From an uncultured Sphingorhabdus sp. (GTDB lineage Bacteria; Pseudomonadota; Alphaproteobacteria; Sphingomonadales; Sphingomonadaceae): DNA of 64,000 nt. A program made the translations under genes and the position numbers. Below are positions 44,999 to 53,878 of the stretch, piece by piece; position 1 is the stretch's first letter; every line of letters starts with the position of its first letter. The notes below the pieces were generated by a model. It did no database searches. It saw only the letters and a program-made list of their open reading frames with translations, and was not told where the DNA came from. The stretch spans positions 1,612,001-1,676,000 of the forward strand of contig CANMXN010000001.1 of assembly GCA_947501885.1 (NCBI GenBank). Direction: 5' to 3'.

Positions 44999-45628
44999 AT
45001 GCACCAAAGACAATATGATAATTTGACCAATCTGCAAAAGTCCATGTTGCCAGGCAGCGTGCATGATTATCTTATCCGCGCATTGCGTATCATATTTCCA
45101 ATCACCATTGTCGCTATAGTAACATTTTTGATTTTAAGCCCACTCACCGGCAATGATGAATTAAGCTTCGTTCTTGATAAAGACCAAGTGGATTTGGCAC
45201 CTGAACGATTAAAAGTGACCGATGCCCTCTATCGCGGTGAAGACAGTAAAGGCAGACCTTTTTCTGTAAAAGCTGGCAGCGCAGTGCAAAAGACATCAGA
45301 TACACCCATTTTGGATATGGAAGACTTTGTTGGACGCATCATTCTCAATAGCGGGCCAGCCATTTTAACGGGCCAGCGCGGTACCTATAATCTTAATGAT
45401 GAAATCATGCGGGTCGAGGGACCATTAGATTATAAATCGCAAGCGGGATATGAATTTACCGCCTCTAACGTTGAAATACGTCTACAAAACCAAAATATCG
45501 AAAGCTTTGGAACCGTGAATGGCAAAACCAAATTTGGTACTTTCAGTGCCAATAAATTAATCGGCGATTTGGGCAAGCGAACTATTATATTAGAAGGTAA
45601 TGCCAGATTGACCGTTAATCGGCGATAG
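44999..45628 (+). CDS. lptC: LptC, lipopolysaccharide export protein
   Basis: The inner-membrane LptC has one N-terminal helix (residues 30-50) and a periplasmic OstA-like domain with DALYRGEDSKGRPFSVKAGS and TGQRGTYNLNDEIMRVEGPL. It receives LPS from the LptB2FG extractor and passes it to LptA. The protein is 209 residues, typical for alphaproteobacteria. It is followed by lptA and then lptB, so the three form the expected Lpt group. It presumably serves a lipo-oligosaccharide-like lipid; sphingomonads often carry glycosphingolipids instead, which the Lpt path may also carry (inference). Confidence 0.9.
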   Translation: MHQRQYDNLTNLQKSMLPGSVHDYLIRALRIIFPITIVAIVTFLILSPLTGNDELSFVLDKDQVDLAPERLKVTDALYRGEDSKGRPFSVKAGSAVQKTSDTPILDMEDFVGRIILNSGPAILTGQRGTYNLNDEIMRVEGPLDYKSQAGYEFTASNVEIRLQNQNIESFGTVNGKTKFGTFSANKLIGDLGKRTIILEGNARLTVNRR

Positions 45629-45663
45629 CATAAAGAAATATTGAAGACGTATATAATTGGAGA

Positions 45664-46212
45664 ATGATGGTGAAACTATATATTATCGGTAGTATAGCAG
45701 CCTTAGCTTTATTGAGCCATAGCGCTGCACCCGCACAAATCATTCAAAACCATGATAGTGATGCACCTGTGACGCTTGATGCTGGGCGTATTGAGCTGCA
45801 AGATCGCTCTGATCGCGTTATGTTTACTGGCGGTGTTACGGTTACTCAAGCGGGCCTTACCCTCAAATCCAATCGCCTAACCGCAGCCTATACCAATGGT
45901 GCGAAGGTCGATGTAAACCGTATGGATGCTATCGGCGGTGTTACCATCACAAAATCTGATCTGCGTACCAAAAGCGATGCCGCTATTTATGATTTGGATA
46001 GAAAGCTCATCACATTAATTGGAAACGTCACCGTCAATCAAGGCACCAACAGATTAAATGGTGGCCGCATTGTGATAGACTTAACGCAAAACAGAACCAG
46101 CGTAGAAGCGCAGCCGCAAGCCAATGGCCAAGCAGGGCGTGTGACAGGAACATTCACCGTTCCGCAGCGCAAAAAAGAAAATACTGTCGAAAGCGACAAT
46201 CAAACCCCCTAA
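45664..46212 (+). CDS. lptA: LptA, periplasmic lipopolysaccharide bridge protein
   Basis: A signal peptide (about residues 1-24, ending AAPAQ) precedes an OstA-type beta-jellyroll with PVTLDAGRIELQDRSDRVMF, TGGVTVTQAGLTLKSNRLTA and LITLIGNVTVNQGTNRLNGG. It polymerises end to end between LptC and LptD. It is 182 residues with a charged C-terminal tail (PQRKKENTVESDNQTP). It follows lptC by 35 bases, and lptB follows after 135 bases. The ATG at 45664 is doubled (ATGATG), so the start could be one codon later. Confidence 0.92.
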   Translation: MMVKLYIIGSIAALALLSHSAAPAQIIQNHDSDAPVTLDAGRIELQDRSDRVMFTGGVTVTQAGLTLKSNRLTAAYTNGAKVDVNRMDAIGGVTITKSDLRTKSDAAIYDLDRKLITLIGNVTVNQGTNRLNGGRIVIDLTQNRTSVEAQPQANGQAGRVTGTFTVPQRKKENTVESDNQTP

Positions 46213-46347
46213 GCTAAGAGTAGTTTTGCTGTAATTTCTACAAAATTAGCAAAGTTAATTTGCATTCAAAATATATTCCATGCATAAATCCTGCCAAATG
46301 GATGAATGATAGGAAAGCATTAGTGATTTCATCATATATCCATAATT

Positions 46348-47166
46348 GTGAATCAATTAAGAAGAAGACCTATGTCATTGGAAATGCAAGAACCAGAAGC
46401 TACGGATATTAATGCGGATGTTATAAGTGAAAATATTGCTGATACCGATGGTCTTGGCGTGATATCCATTGCAAAAAGCTACGATAAGCGTGCTGTGCTA
46501 ACCGATGTATCATTGGCCGTTGGCCGCGGTGAAGTGGTAGGCCTGCTGGGTCCTAATGGTGCCGGTAAAACCACATGTTTTTATTCAGTCATGGGCCTTG
46601 TCAAACCTGATAGCGGGCGCGTTATGCTAGCGGGGGAAGATATTACAGGGCTGCCTATGTATCGGCGTGCTATTTTGGGGCTTGGTTATTTGCCACAAGA
46701 AACATCAATCTTTCGCGGTATGACCGTTGAACAAAATATTAAAGCTGTATTGGAAATGGCGGTTCCCGATAAAACACGCCGAGAAGAACGATTGGAACAA
46801 TTGCTCGGTGAATTTGGTCTAACGGGTTTACGCACCTCTCCTTCCATGGCCCTATCAGGGGGCGAAAGACGCCGTTGCGAGATTGCACGTGCTTTGGCTG
46901 CCGATCCTAAAATTATGCTATTGGACGAACCATTTGCAGGGATTGACCCTCTATCAATTGCCGATATTCGTGATTTGGTCAAAGAATTAAAGCAGCGCGA
47001 TATTGGTGTATTAATTACTGACCATAACGTCCGTGAAACGCTCGATATTGTTGATCGCGCCTGCATAATCTATGATGGCCAAGTATTATTTTCTGGCTCA
47101 CCCGAAGCTTTAGTAGCCGACGAAAATGTCCGCCGCCTCTACTTGGGCGAGGGCTTTGCCTTATAA
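46348..47166 (+). CDS. lptB: LptB, ABC-transporter ATPase for lipopolysaccharide export
   Basis: The nucleotide-binding domain has Walker A LGPNGAGKTTCFY, Q-loop YLPQETSIFRGM, signature ALSGGERRRCEIARALA, Walker B IMLLDEPFAGIDP and H-loop ITDHNVRETL. It powers extraction of LPS from the inner membrane with LptF and LptG. It starts with a GTG at 46348 or, as likely, the ATG at 46372 (MSLEMQEPEA). The N-terminal ~30 residues before the ABC domain are acidic and not part of the core. The gene is followed by rpoN after 37 bases, the usual alphaproteobacterial order. Confidence 0.96.
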   Translation: MNQLRRRPMSLEMQEPEATDINADVISENIADTDGLGVISIAKSYDKRAVLTDVSLAVGRGEVVGLLGPNGAGKTTCFYSVMGLVKPDSGRVMLAGEDITGLPMYRRAILGLGYLPQETSIFRGMTVEQNIKAVLEMAVPDKTRREERLEQLLGEFGLTGLRTSPSMALSGGERRRCEIARALAADPKIMLLDEPFAGIDPLSIADIRDLVKELKQRDIGVLITDHNVRETLDIVDRACIIYDGQVLFSGSPEALVADENVRRLYLGEGFAL

Positions 47167-47203
47167 TGCAAGACATATCTTATAATCACGTGATGCATTA
47201 AAA

Positions 47204-48730
47204 ATGGCTTTAACTCCTCGCCTCGATCTACGGCAAAGCCAATCCCTAGTGATGACGCCGCAATTGCAGCAGGCAATAAAATTATTGGCGCTCTCAAGCT
47301 TAGAAATAGAAGCTTTTGTTGCCGAAGAAATTGAAAAAAACCCATTGCTTGAAAGCGAAAGCAGCAATGAGACAGTAGCAACAAATACTGATAATGCTCA
47401 GACCAATGATGCGGATAGTTTTGAGGACATTATCAATGAACGCTCCAGCGATGACATGCTCAAAGACGGTGCCTTGGATGGCCAAGAAGCATTGGACGTT
47501 GCTGCAAGTGCTGAAAGCTTTCAAGATAGCCCAGCCGACAATATGCAAAGCAATGATAGTGAAGCAGGGTTAAGCCTATCAGGCGGCAGCGATAGCAGCG
47601 GATCATTCGAAGGCGGAGATGATCTTGACTTTGATAGTTTTGCAGCTCCTGATATTAGCCTGCGCGAACATTTAATGGTGCAGGCAGGAGCTACCTTTTT
47701 TGGTGCTGACCTTATCATCGCACAGCAATTAATCGATAAAATCGAACCTACGGGATATTTAGAAGTTGAACTGCCGTTATTGGCCTATCAATTGGGTTTA
47801 GACTTAGGCGATATGGAAGCAGTCTTAGATGTCATTCAGGCATTTGACCCCATCGGCGTGGGGGCCCGTAGTTTAAGCGAATGTATCGCCATTCAGGCCA
47901 AAGAAGCCGATCGTTATGACCCATGTATGGCCAAGCTCATTGGCAATCTTGATCTCGTTGGCAAAGGTGCTTTTGATAGACTGCGTCGCCTCTGTCAGTG
48001 CGATGAAGAAGATTTGCGTGACATGCTTATGGAACTGCGCAATTATGATCCCAAGCCTGGGTGCCGCTTCATGAGCGAAGATAGTGTTGCTATTACACCC
48101 GATATTTTCATCACAGCAAAGGGTAAAGGCTGGAGCGTAGAATTAAATAGCGCTAATTTACCGCGTCTATTGGTTAATCGCAGCTATTATAGCGAAATGA
48201 GCAGCGCAGGCCCCGATAAAGAAACCAAGGCTTGGCTCAATGAGTGTATTGCAGACGCCAATTGGCTCATTAAAGCGATGGATCAGCGACAGAAGACTAT
48301 CCTAAAAGTTGTGGGTGAAATAATTAAATTACAGGATGGATTTTTCCGTCATGGCGTCACCCATTTAAAACCTATGACATTGCGCGTCATCGCCGAAGCC
48401 ATTGATATGCACGAATCCACCGTTAGCCGCGTGACCAGCAATAAATATTTATCCTGTGGCCGCGGGGTTTTTGAACTAAAATATTTCTTTACCAGTGGAA
48501 TACAAAATACAGATGGTAGCGAGGGTATCTCCGCTGAAGCAGTTAAAAATGCTATCAAAGAATTAATCGATAATGAAGGTAAGAAAATATTATCCGATGA
48601 TAAATTGGTTGATTTATTACGAGCCAAAGATTTTGATATTGCCCGCAGAACGGTAGCCAAATATCGTGAAGCTATGGGAATCGGTTCATCTGTACAGCGG
48701 CGCAGGCAGTTAAAAATGTCAGGTGGATAG
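47204..48730 (+). CDS. rpoN: RNA polymerase sigma-54 factor
   Basis: Region I at the N-terminus is Gln/Leu-rich (LRQSQSLVMTPQLQQAIKLL, about 10-29), an acidic region II follows (residues 50-150, many Asp/Glu/Ser), then the core-binding domain. The DNA-binding part has the helix-turn-helix MHESTVSRVTSNKYLSCGRG and the RpoN box ARRTVAKYRE. The length of 508 is typical. It recognises -24/-12 promoters and needs an enhancer-binding ATPase, none of which is in the window. The usual downstream hpf and ptsN are replaced by a glucokinase-fold gene. Confidence 0.96.
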   Translation: MALTPRLDLRQSQSLVMTPQLQQAIKLLALSSLEIEAFVAEEIEKNPLLESESSNETVATNTDNAQTNDADSFEDIINERSSDDMLKDGALDGQEALDVAASAESFQDSPADNMQSNDSEAGLSLSGGSDSSGSFEGGDDLDFDSFAAPDISLREHLMVQAGATFFGADLIIAQQLIDKIEPTGYLEVELPLLAYQLGLDLGDMEAVLDVIQAFDPIGVGARSLSECIAIQAKEADRYDPCMAKLIGNLDLVGKGAFDRLRRLCQCDEEDLRDMLMELRNYDPKPGCRFMSEDSVAITPDIFITAKGKGWSVELNSANLPRLLVNRSYYSEMSSAGPDKETKAWLNECIADANWLIKAMDQRQKTILKVVGEIIKLQDGFFRHGVTHLKPMTLRVIAEAIDMHESTVSRVTSNKYLSCGRGVFELKYFFTSGIQNTDGSEGISAEAVKNAIKELIDNEGKKILSDDKLVDLLRAKDFDIARRTVAKYREAMGIGSSVQRRRQLKMSGG

Positions 48731-48870
48731 TAGAATTTTAAACCGAAATCTCGGCATTATTAATCATTTTGGGAAGGTTTTTAAATATAAAATCAATATT
48801 TGGCAAAAGTTCACCAATAGTTTACAAGTATATACTACTTAAATGATCGAAGAATATGGAGATTGATATA

Positions 48871-49794
48871 ATGGATAATGAGCCCGAAAAATTAGATCAT
48901 ATATTGGTCAATATGTCTGGGCTTACCGCAGAGTTTGCACTTGTCAAATATGGTAGTGAACATGGTCTTCACTCCATCCGTAAATATGATTGTAGCAGTT
49001 TTGCAACAGCAACAGATTGCTTTAATGCTTATGCCAGAGACATAAATATTAACATGAAAGGACGCAAATGTGCAATTGCTGTTAGCGCAGCCGTTACCAG
49101 CGATGTTATCAAAATTATGCGTGGTAATTGGACCTTTTCTGTGTTGGGCTTTAGCCATATGTTTGGTCAAAAACCAATTGTCATCAATGATACATCGGCC
49201 TTATCTTGGGCCAATTTTGCTGGCACGCAATTGACACACCAGCCACTCGGCTTGCCAGGTCAAATGGACTTTAACAAAGCTGGTAAATATCTAACCATCC
49301 AAGTGATGGGGGGCGCAGGACTTTCTACGTTAATCATTACACCCGATAATCAACGCATTGTGGTTGATAGCGAACATGCACACACAGGTTTCTATCCCTC
49401 TAATGATCTAGAGTATAGAATATTACAGGCAATGAAGCTCGGCAAGTTACAAGTTAGCTGGGAACATATATTATGTATTTCAGATAATGATCCTTTTTGG
49501 CAAAAACCAGAAATCAATCTTACACGTGTTGAAATTCTGGATTTAAAAGCTTCAATATTAGGGGCTTTTGCAGGCGATGCCACCTTGTCACAAACGGCTT
49601 GGAATGGTCTCTTCCTCTATGGTGATTGCATACAATATTTGAACACACCCGAACGTATCGCAATGTTCCAAAAGCGATTTGAACTCAAAAATAGCTATCG
49701 AATGAATTTGCAAAATACGCCGCGCTGGCTGGTTAAAATGGAGCATCGCTCATTGCGCGGTTGCGCCGCTATGCTAGCACAACTTTACCCCTAA
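48871..49794 (+). CDS. Glucokinase-fold protein lacking the phosphate-binding loop
   Basis: The protein aligns by eye with bacterial glucokinases: NWTFSVLGFSHMFGQKPIVI then NDTSALSWANF (catalytic-type Asp107), QVMGGAGLSTLII, and VVDSEHAHTGFYPSNDLEY with Glu168 and His171 in the sugar-binding EGGH-like position. But the N-terminal ATP motif DIGGTxxR is replaced by LVNMSGLTAEFALV, losing the Asp and both Gly. So it probably binds sugar but may not phosphorylate it. The ATG at 48871 is preferred over 48856 because GGAG lies 9 bases before it. It follows rpoN, in the place of hpf. Function is unknown. Confidence 0.72.
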   Translation: MDNEPEKLDHILVNMSGLTAEFALVKYGSEHGLHSIRKYDCSSFATATDCFNAYARDININMKGRKCAIAVSAAVTSDVIKIMRGNWTFSVLGFSHMFGQKPIVINDTSALSWANFAGTQLTHQPLGLPGQMDFNKAGKYLTIQVMGGAGLSTLIITPDNQRIVVDSEHAHTGFYPSNDLEYRILQAMKLGKLQVSWEHILCISDNDPFWQKPEINLTRVEILDLKASILGAFAGDATLSQTAWNGLFLYGDCIQYLNTPERIAMFQKRFELKNSYRMNLQNTPRWLVKMEHRSLRGCAAMLAQLYP

Positions 49795-50771
49795 ATATTT
49801 GCGAGCATCTCTTCTGACATGCTCCAAAGCCGCCGAGCATTATCAGCATCAATAGCGTGCGGCCGAACACCAAAAGAGCCCGCATCATCAGCGGCAAGCA
49901 ATGCTGCAACATCACAATCTTCGCAATATTGCCCGCCCATATTTTTGAGCATTGGCGATGTGGCCGCCCATAATGTCGTGACGCATCCTTGGCGGGGCGA
50001 TTTAAACATTTTAACCGCAATCTCGGACATAGTGCCATCGGGATTCATCCATCCCATTGCGACCATTTCTTCTACCTCTAAATGGCGCTGCAACGGGGTA
50101 TTAATTCCGCCCGGATGGACCGAAAAACTCTTGCCACCAAATTCGCTCATGCGCTGATTAAGCTCGACTGAAAATAATGCATTAGCAGTTTTGGATTGGC
50201 CATAGGATAGCCATTTATTATATTCTGTTTGCGCAAAATGCATATCATCCCAAAATATATCATGCAGCCGATGACCGATAGATGACAGATTAATCACCCG
50301 CACATCATCATTGGTTTCAGAAGCTTTTTGCAGCGCAGGCATGAGCGCATTGGTCAGCGCAAAATGCCCCATATGGTTGGTACCAAATTGCATTTCCCAT
50401 CCATTCACATGCGATAGCGGACAGGCCATGACGCCAGCATTATTGATAAGCAAATCAAGCCTATTATGTGCCGCACTATAATCTTCTGCAAAGCGTTTTA
50501 TGCTGGCAATATCGCCCAAATCCATAGCCGATGTTTGTATATCACCTTGTACATCCGCTAGATTATCGGCCGCTTTTTTTGGATCGCGCACAGGGATGTG
50601 AATATGCGCACCGCGCTGTGCCAATGCCCGCACCGTTTCTAAACCTATGCCTGAATAACCACCCGTCACGATGATATTCTTACCCGTAAAGTCCATACCT
50701 TCTAGCACTTCATCAGGCTCGCTTTTGGCATAAAAACCGCTTTTTAGTGGAACCTGCTGATTATCGCTCAT
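49791..50771 (-). CDS. SDR-family NAD(P)-dependent oxidoreductase
   Basis: Classical SDR: cofactor motif VTGGYSGIGLETVRAL, NNAG in LLINNAGVMACPL, catalytic Ser in VINLSSIGHR, and Tyr-x-x-x-Lys in YGQSKTANAL. It is 326 residues with a retinol-dehydrogenase-like C-terminal part. It reduces or oxidises an alcohol/carbonyl. Its start overlaps the stop of the cyclophilin gene by four bases (ATGA), so the two are coupled, and its end overlaps the convergent glucokinase-fold gene. Confidence 0.92.
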   Translation of the reverse strand: MSDNQQVPLKSGFYAKSEPDEVLEGMDFTGKNIIVTGGYSGIGLETVRALAQRGAHIHIPVRDPKKAADNLADVQGDIQTSAMDLGDIASIKRFAEDYSAAHNRLDLLINNAGVMACPLSHVNGWEMQFGTNHMGHFALTNALMPALQKASETNDDVRVINLSSIGHRLHDIFWDDMHFAQTEYNKWLSYGQSKTANALFSVELNQRMSEFGGKSFSVHPGGINTPLQRHLEVEEMVAMGWMNPDGTMSEIAVKMFKSPRQGCVTTLWAATSPMLKNMGGQYCEDCDVAALLAADDAGSFGVRPHAIDADNARRLWSMSEEMLANI

Positions 50772-52018
50772 AGGGCTATCTCCTTTTTCTCTCTAATCGG
50801 TACGGGAATATTACAAATATCTGCGCCCCCAGCTGGGACATTGAAGAAAGGATCACGGCGATTAGCTCTTGCATCTGCATATTTAGCAAATGTGTCGCTT
50901 TCGGTGCTCAAATATTCAAATGTGGGCGTATCGCTAACATCATTGCCCATACGCACAGAGGTGATTTTGGTACGTTCTTCGGGCGTTTCATAAAAACCCA
51001 AATCCCCCGTCCCGCGTGGCAGGCTGCTCATATATTCCATACCCGAAATGATACGCCCAACCAGCGCGATATTGCGGTCCAAATGACGCGGCGCATGGCC
51101 GATTACTGTATAAAGCGATGAACCATCGCCTGTGTTCGGTGATAAATCACGGCCCACTCCAACCATTCCATAACAATGCACAGGCCATATTTGCGGGTTT
51201 GATGGAATATTATTACTCGCTATTGGCCAGCCCAACAAATGTGCAGAGACTTCTGCATATCTATCACCATGATCGGGCTTAAGTAATTCCAGAATGGTTG
51301 CACGCTGCTCTTGGGTAATGGAATCATTATTTATAAATTCACTGATAAGTTGAAAACGATTATGAGAACGGTTTTTTTTAGCAAATTGTAAACTATTATC
51401 AGATGGCGTTGATATCTCATCCTTTTTCAATCTCTCTTTATGGTTCTTTGCTCCTGTAAGTAACTCATCAGGCCATTCACCAGATGCAATCATGGCATTT
51501 CTAAAAAAAGCAGCCCCAAGATTATAGTTAATCCGAGGACGTCCGCGCGATTCTGGTATCGCAAATATTTGAGAATCAGTAAAATAACTCGTTTCAGGCA
51601 CAGTTTCCAGATCATCAGGCAGCGCTTTAGCACCCTCTTCTCCACCATTGGGATCACCCCATTGGGTGACATAATTATCCTGCACTCGAATGACCGCTGT
51701 ATCGTCCCAAAATTTCGCATCAGCCAATTTACGAATATTGCGAATCCAGCCTTGGCTAAATGGCTCAGGCATAAGCTGAATAATAACGCGGCGCTTTTTA
51801 CCATCACGGTCAGGCGCCAAATCCATAACCATCAAATCAGATGGTTTAATCGCAACCCATTCGAATGTATCGGCTGCATCAACTATCGCATTGGGGCTTG
51901 GGAATATCTTCTCGCTCTTTGGGGCGCTCTCCGTACCGCTTTGCTTATCCGTATTTTGCGCCATAGCTATGCTGCTTATTCCGCCCAATAGTGCAGCGGC
52001 CATAATATAGTTTCGCAT
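50768..52018 (-). CDS. Periplasmic cyclophilin-type peptidyl-prolyl isomerase with split domain
   Basis: A signal peptide (residues 1-20) is followed by a cyclophilin strand set (VIIQLMPEPF through KFWDDTAVIRVQDNYVTQWG, residues 77-121). After about 150 residues of unrelated sequence the cyclophilin continues (PVHCYGMVGVGRD, then SLYTVIGHAPRHLDRNIALV and GRIISGMEYMSSLPRG). So a large insertion splits the barrel. It probably folds proteins in the periplasm. The ATG at 52018 has GAGGAG eight bases upstream; TTG at 52024 is less likely. It is coupled to the SDR gene by a 4-base overlap. Confidence 0.85.
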   Translation of the reverse strand: MRNYIMAAALLGGISSIAMAQNTDKQSGTESAPKSEKIFPSPNAIVDAADTFEWVAIKPSDLMVMDLAPDRDGKKRRVIIQLMPEPFSQGWIRNIRKLADAKFWDDTAVIRVQDNYVTQWGDPNGGEEGAKALPDDLETVPETSYFTDSQIFAIPESRGRPRINYNLGAAFFRNAMIASGEWPDELLTGAKNHKERLKKDEISTPSDNSLQFAKKNRSHNRFQLISEFINNDSITQEQRATILELLKPDHGDRYAEVSAHLLGWPIASNNIPSNPQIWPVHCYGMVGVGRDLSPNTGDGSSLYTVIGHAPRHLDRNIALVGRIISGMEYMSSLPRGTGDLGFYETPEERTKITSVRMGNDVSDTPTFEYLSTESDTFAKYADARANRRDPFFNVPAGGADICNIPVPIREKKEIAL

Positions 52019-52154
52019 CCCCAATTCTCCTCTTTATCAAACAATAGACTGCCACATTGATAGATATATGCAAGAGCGATAATGAGATACTTGCAAAAGC
52101 AGCTCTGCGCCTATAGAGCGGCTGCAATCTATTGGGTGATCCTAACAGATTTGC

Positions 52155-52244
52155 GGACACGTGGCCGAGTGGTCGAAGGCGCACGCCTGGAAAGTGTGTA
52201 AAGGGGCAACTCTTTCGTGGGTTCGAATCCCACCGTGTCCGCCA
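52155..52244 (+). tRNA. tRNA-Ser(GGA)
   Basis: The acceptor stem GGACACG (52155-52161) pairs with CGTGTCC (52234-52240). The anticodon loop CTGGAAA gives GGA, reading UCC/UCU. The long variable arm, T arm GTGGG-TTCGAAT-CCCAC, discriminator G (52241) and encoded CCA (52242-52244) complete it. The acceptor stem is identical to that of tRNA-Ser(GCU) at 8592. Confidence 0.96.
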
Positions 52245-52268
52245 TTATACGAGATAAATGGCGCAGCT

Positions 52269-53315
52269 TTATTTGGCGCGTTCCAGCATACCAAATAAAT
52301 CACGCGGGTCGTCAGGATCGGCCAGCATATCCAGTTCGATATAATAATCGGTTTCCTTAATATGGTCATGCACATAGCGCAGCGCGCTAAAATCTTCGAT
52401 GGCAAAGCCCACACTATCGAACAATGTAATCTGATGATCGCTACTACGCCCCGCAATATCACCTGCAATCACTTGCCATAATTCAATGACGTCATGATCG
52501 CTATTAAGTTGCTGAATCTCGCCTTCTATGCGGGTTTGCGGTGTATATTCAACAAAAATGTCACTGCGCAGTAATATATCTTTATGCAGCTCAGTCTTGC
52601 CAGGGCAATCCCCACCAATAGCATTAATATGTACGCCAGGGCCCACCATATTATCGGTCAAAATCGTTGCATATTGTTTATCCGCAGTACAGGTTGTGAT
52701 AATCTGCGCCCCTTCAATCGCCTCTTCACTACTGCTACACACGCTCACATGCAAACCGCTGTTTGCCAAATTAGCCGCACATTTTTCGCTCGCCTTACTA
52801 TCTACATCATAGAGGCGCACATTCTCAATCCCCAATAATGCCTTAAATGCGGTGCATTGAAATTCGCTTTGCGCACCATTGCCGATCATCGCCATTGTTT
52901 TGGAACCCTGTGGAGCAAGATATTTCGCCGCCATTGCCGACATGGCTGCTGTGCGCAGCGCGGTAAGCATTGTCATTTCGCTCAATAAAATCGGATAGCC
53001 TGTCCGTACATCGGCTAGCAAACCAAAGGCCGTTACGGTTTGCAGTCCTTGTTTGGTGTTGCTGGGGTGACCATTGACATATTTAAAGCCATAATGCTCG
53101 CCATCTGAGGCTGGCATTAATTCGATAACCCCAACATCGCTGTGAGATGCCACCCTGGGCGTTTTATCAAATAGCTCCCAGCGTTTATAATCTTTCTCTA
53201 ATTCGGCGGCAATATCAATAAGGACCTTTTCCAAACCGATGTGATGCACCAATTGCATCATATGATCGACCGAAACAAAGGGCACCATGGCAAGTGGGGA
53301 TGGCGCTAATGACAT
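52269..53315 (-). CDS. Ornithine cyclodeaminase/mu-crystallin family protein
   Basis: This NAD-dependent enzyme family deaminates ornithine to proline or acts as an imine reductase. It has the family's [20 protein letters not shown] entry, [20 protein letters not shown], and the NAD site [14 protein letters not shown] followed by the Asp of RLYDVDSKA. The late [10 protein letters not shown] is typical of ornithine cyclodeaminase. The length (348) fits. The ATG at 53315 is chosen since TGAGG precedes it; an ATG at 53327 overlaps that site. With arginase at 58017 it could complete arginine to ornithine to proline conversion (inference). Confidence 0.9.
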   Translation of the reverse strand: MSLAPSPLAMVPFVSVDHMMQLVHHIGLEKVLIDIAAELEKDYKRWELFDKTPRVASHSDVGVIELMPASDGEHYGFKYVNGHPSNTKQGLQTVTAFGLLADVRTGYPILLSEMTMLTALRTAAMSAMAAKYLAPQGSKTMAMIGNGAQSEFQCTAFKALLGIENVRLYDVDSKASEKCAANLANSGLHVSVCSSSEEAIEGAQIITTCTADKQYATILTDNMVGPGVHINAIGGDCPGKTELHKDILLRSDIFVEYTPQTRIEGEIQQLNSDHDVIELWQVIAGDIAGRSSDHQITLFDSVGFAIEDFSALRYVHDHIKETDYYIELDMLADPDDPRDLFGMLERAK

Positions 53316-53475
53316 AAAAAACCTCATATAATGATGAAAAATGCATCTATATGCGCAGCTTTACATTCCCGCAACTCCTGTGATTAAGTTTTATGCGTAA
53401 CTATCTTGCCATTATAGCGAACATGCGACTATCATAAGGCAATACCATAATATTTGATGCCATTAGGAGATTATC

Positions 53476-53847
53476 ATGGCAACCCCAGCATTAAACGCAG
53501 TGCAGCAACAATCGCTCAATAATTTTAAAGCAAATGTCGTCGGCCCATCACAGAGCAAATTGGTGATATTAGACTTTTTTGCCGAATGGTGCGGACCATG
53601 CCAACAATTAACCCCCGTCCTAAAAGAAGTGGCCAAACAATATGCACAGCGCGGTGTTGAACTGGTGATGGTTGATGTTGATAAAGATGAATTTATCGCA
53701 GGTATGTTTCAAATACGCTCTATGCCCACCGTCTATGCCATTGTAAATGGAAAGCCCGTGGCAAACCTCACCAACGCCCGCACAGTACCACAGGTTTCTG
53801 CTATGCTTGATAAATTATTAGTCGATCATAAAATAATGGCTGCATAA
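53476..53847 (+). CDS. Thioredoxin-family protein
   Basis: The redox motif WCGPC lies in LDFFAEWCGPCQQLTPVLKE (about residues 35-54), with the cis-Pro in IRSMPTVYAIVNGKP. No signal peptide is seen, so it is cytoplasmic. It has 123 residues, an N-terminal extension of about 15 residues over TrxA. It is probably an alternative thioredoxin rather than the main TrxA. The ribosome-binding site AGGAG precedes the ATG. The gene downstream starts after 31 bases, on the same strand. Confidence 0.93.
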   Translation: MATPALNAVQQQSLNNFKANVVGPSQSKLVILDFFAEWCGPCQQLTPVLKEVAKQYAQRGVELVMVDVDKDEFIAGMFQIRSMPTVYAIVNGKPVANLTNARTVPQVSAMLDKLLVDHKIMAA

Positions 53848-53878
53848 TATATTTTATTATATTATGCTCTTATAAGTA

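Noticed and set aside
47187-47192. CACGTG just before the rpoN start, considered as parS
   Set aside because: The flanks are ATAAT and ATGCA, which do not match the ParB consensus.
52142-52468. A minus-strand open frame of 108 codons running through tRNA-Ser(GGA) and the end of the cyclodeaminase gene
   Set aside because: Its tail (GIRTHERVA) is the usual false translation of a tRNA-containing strand, and it lies inside better-supported features.
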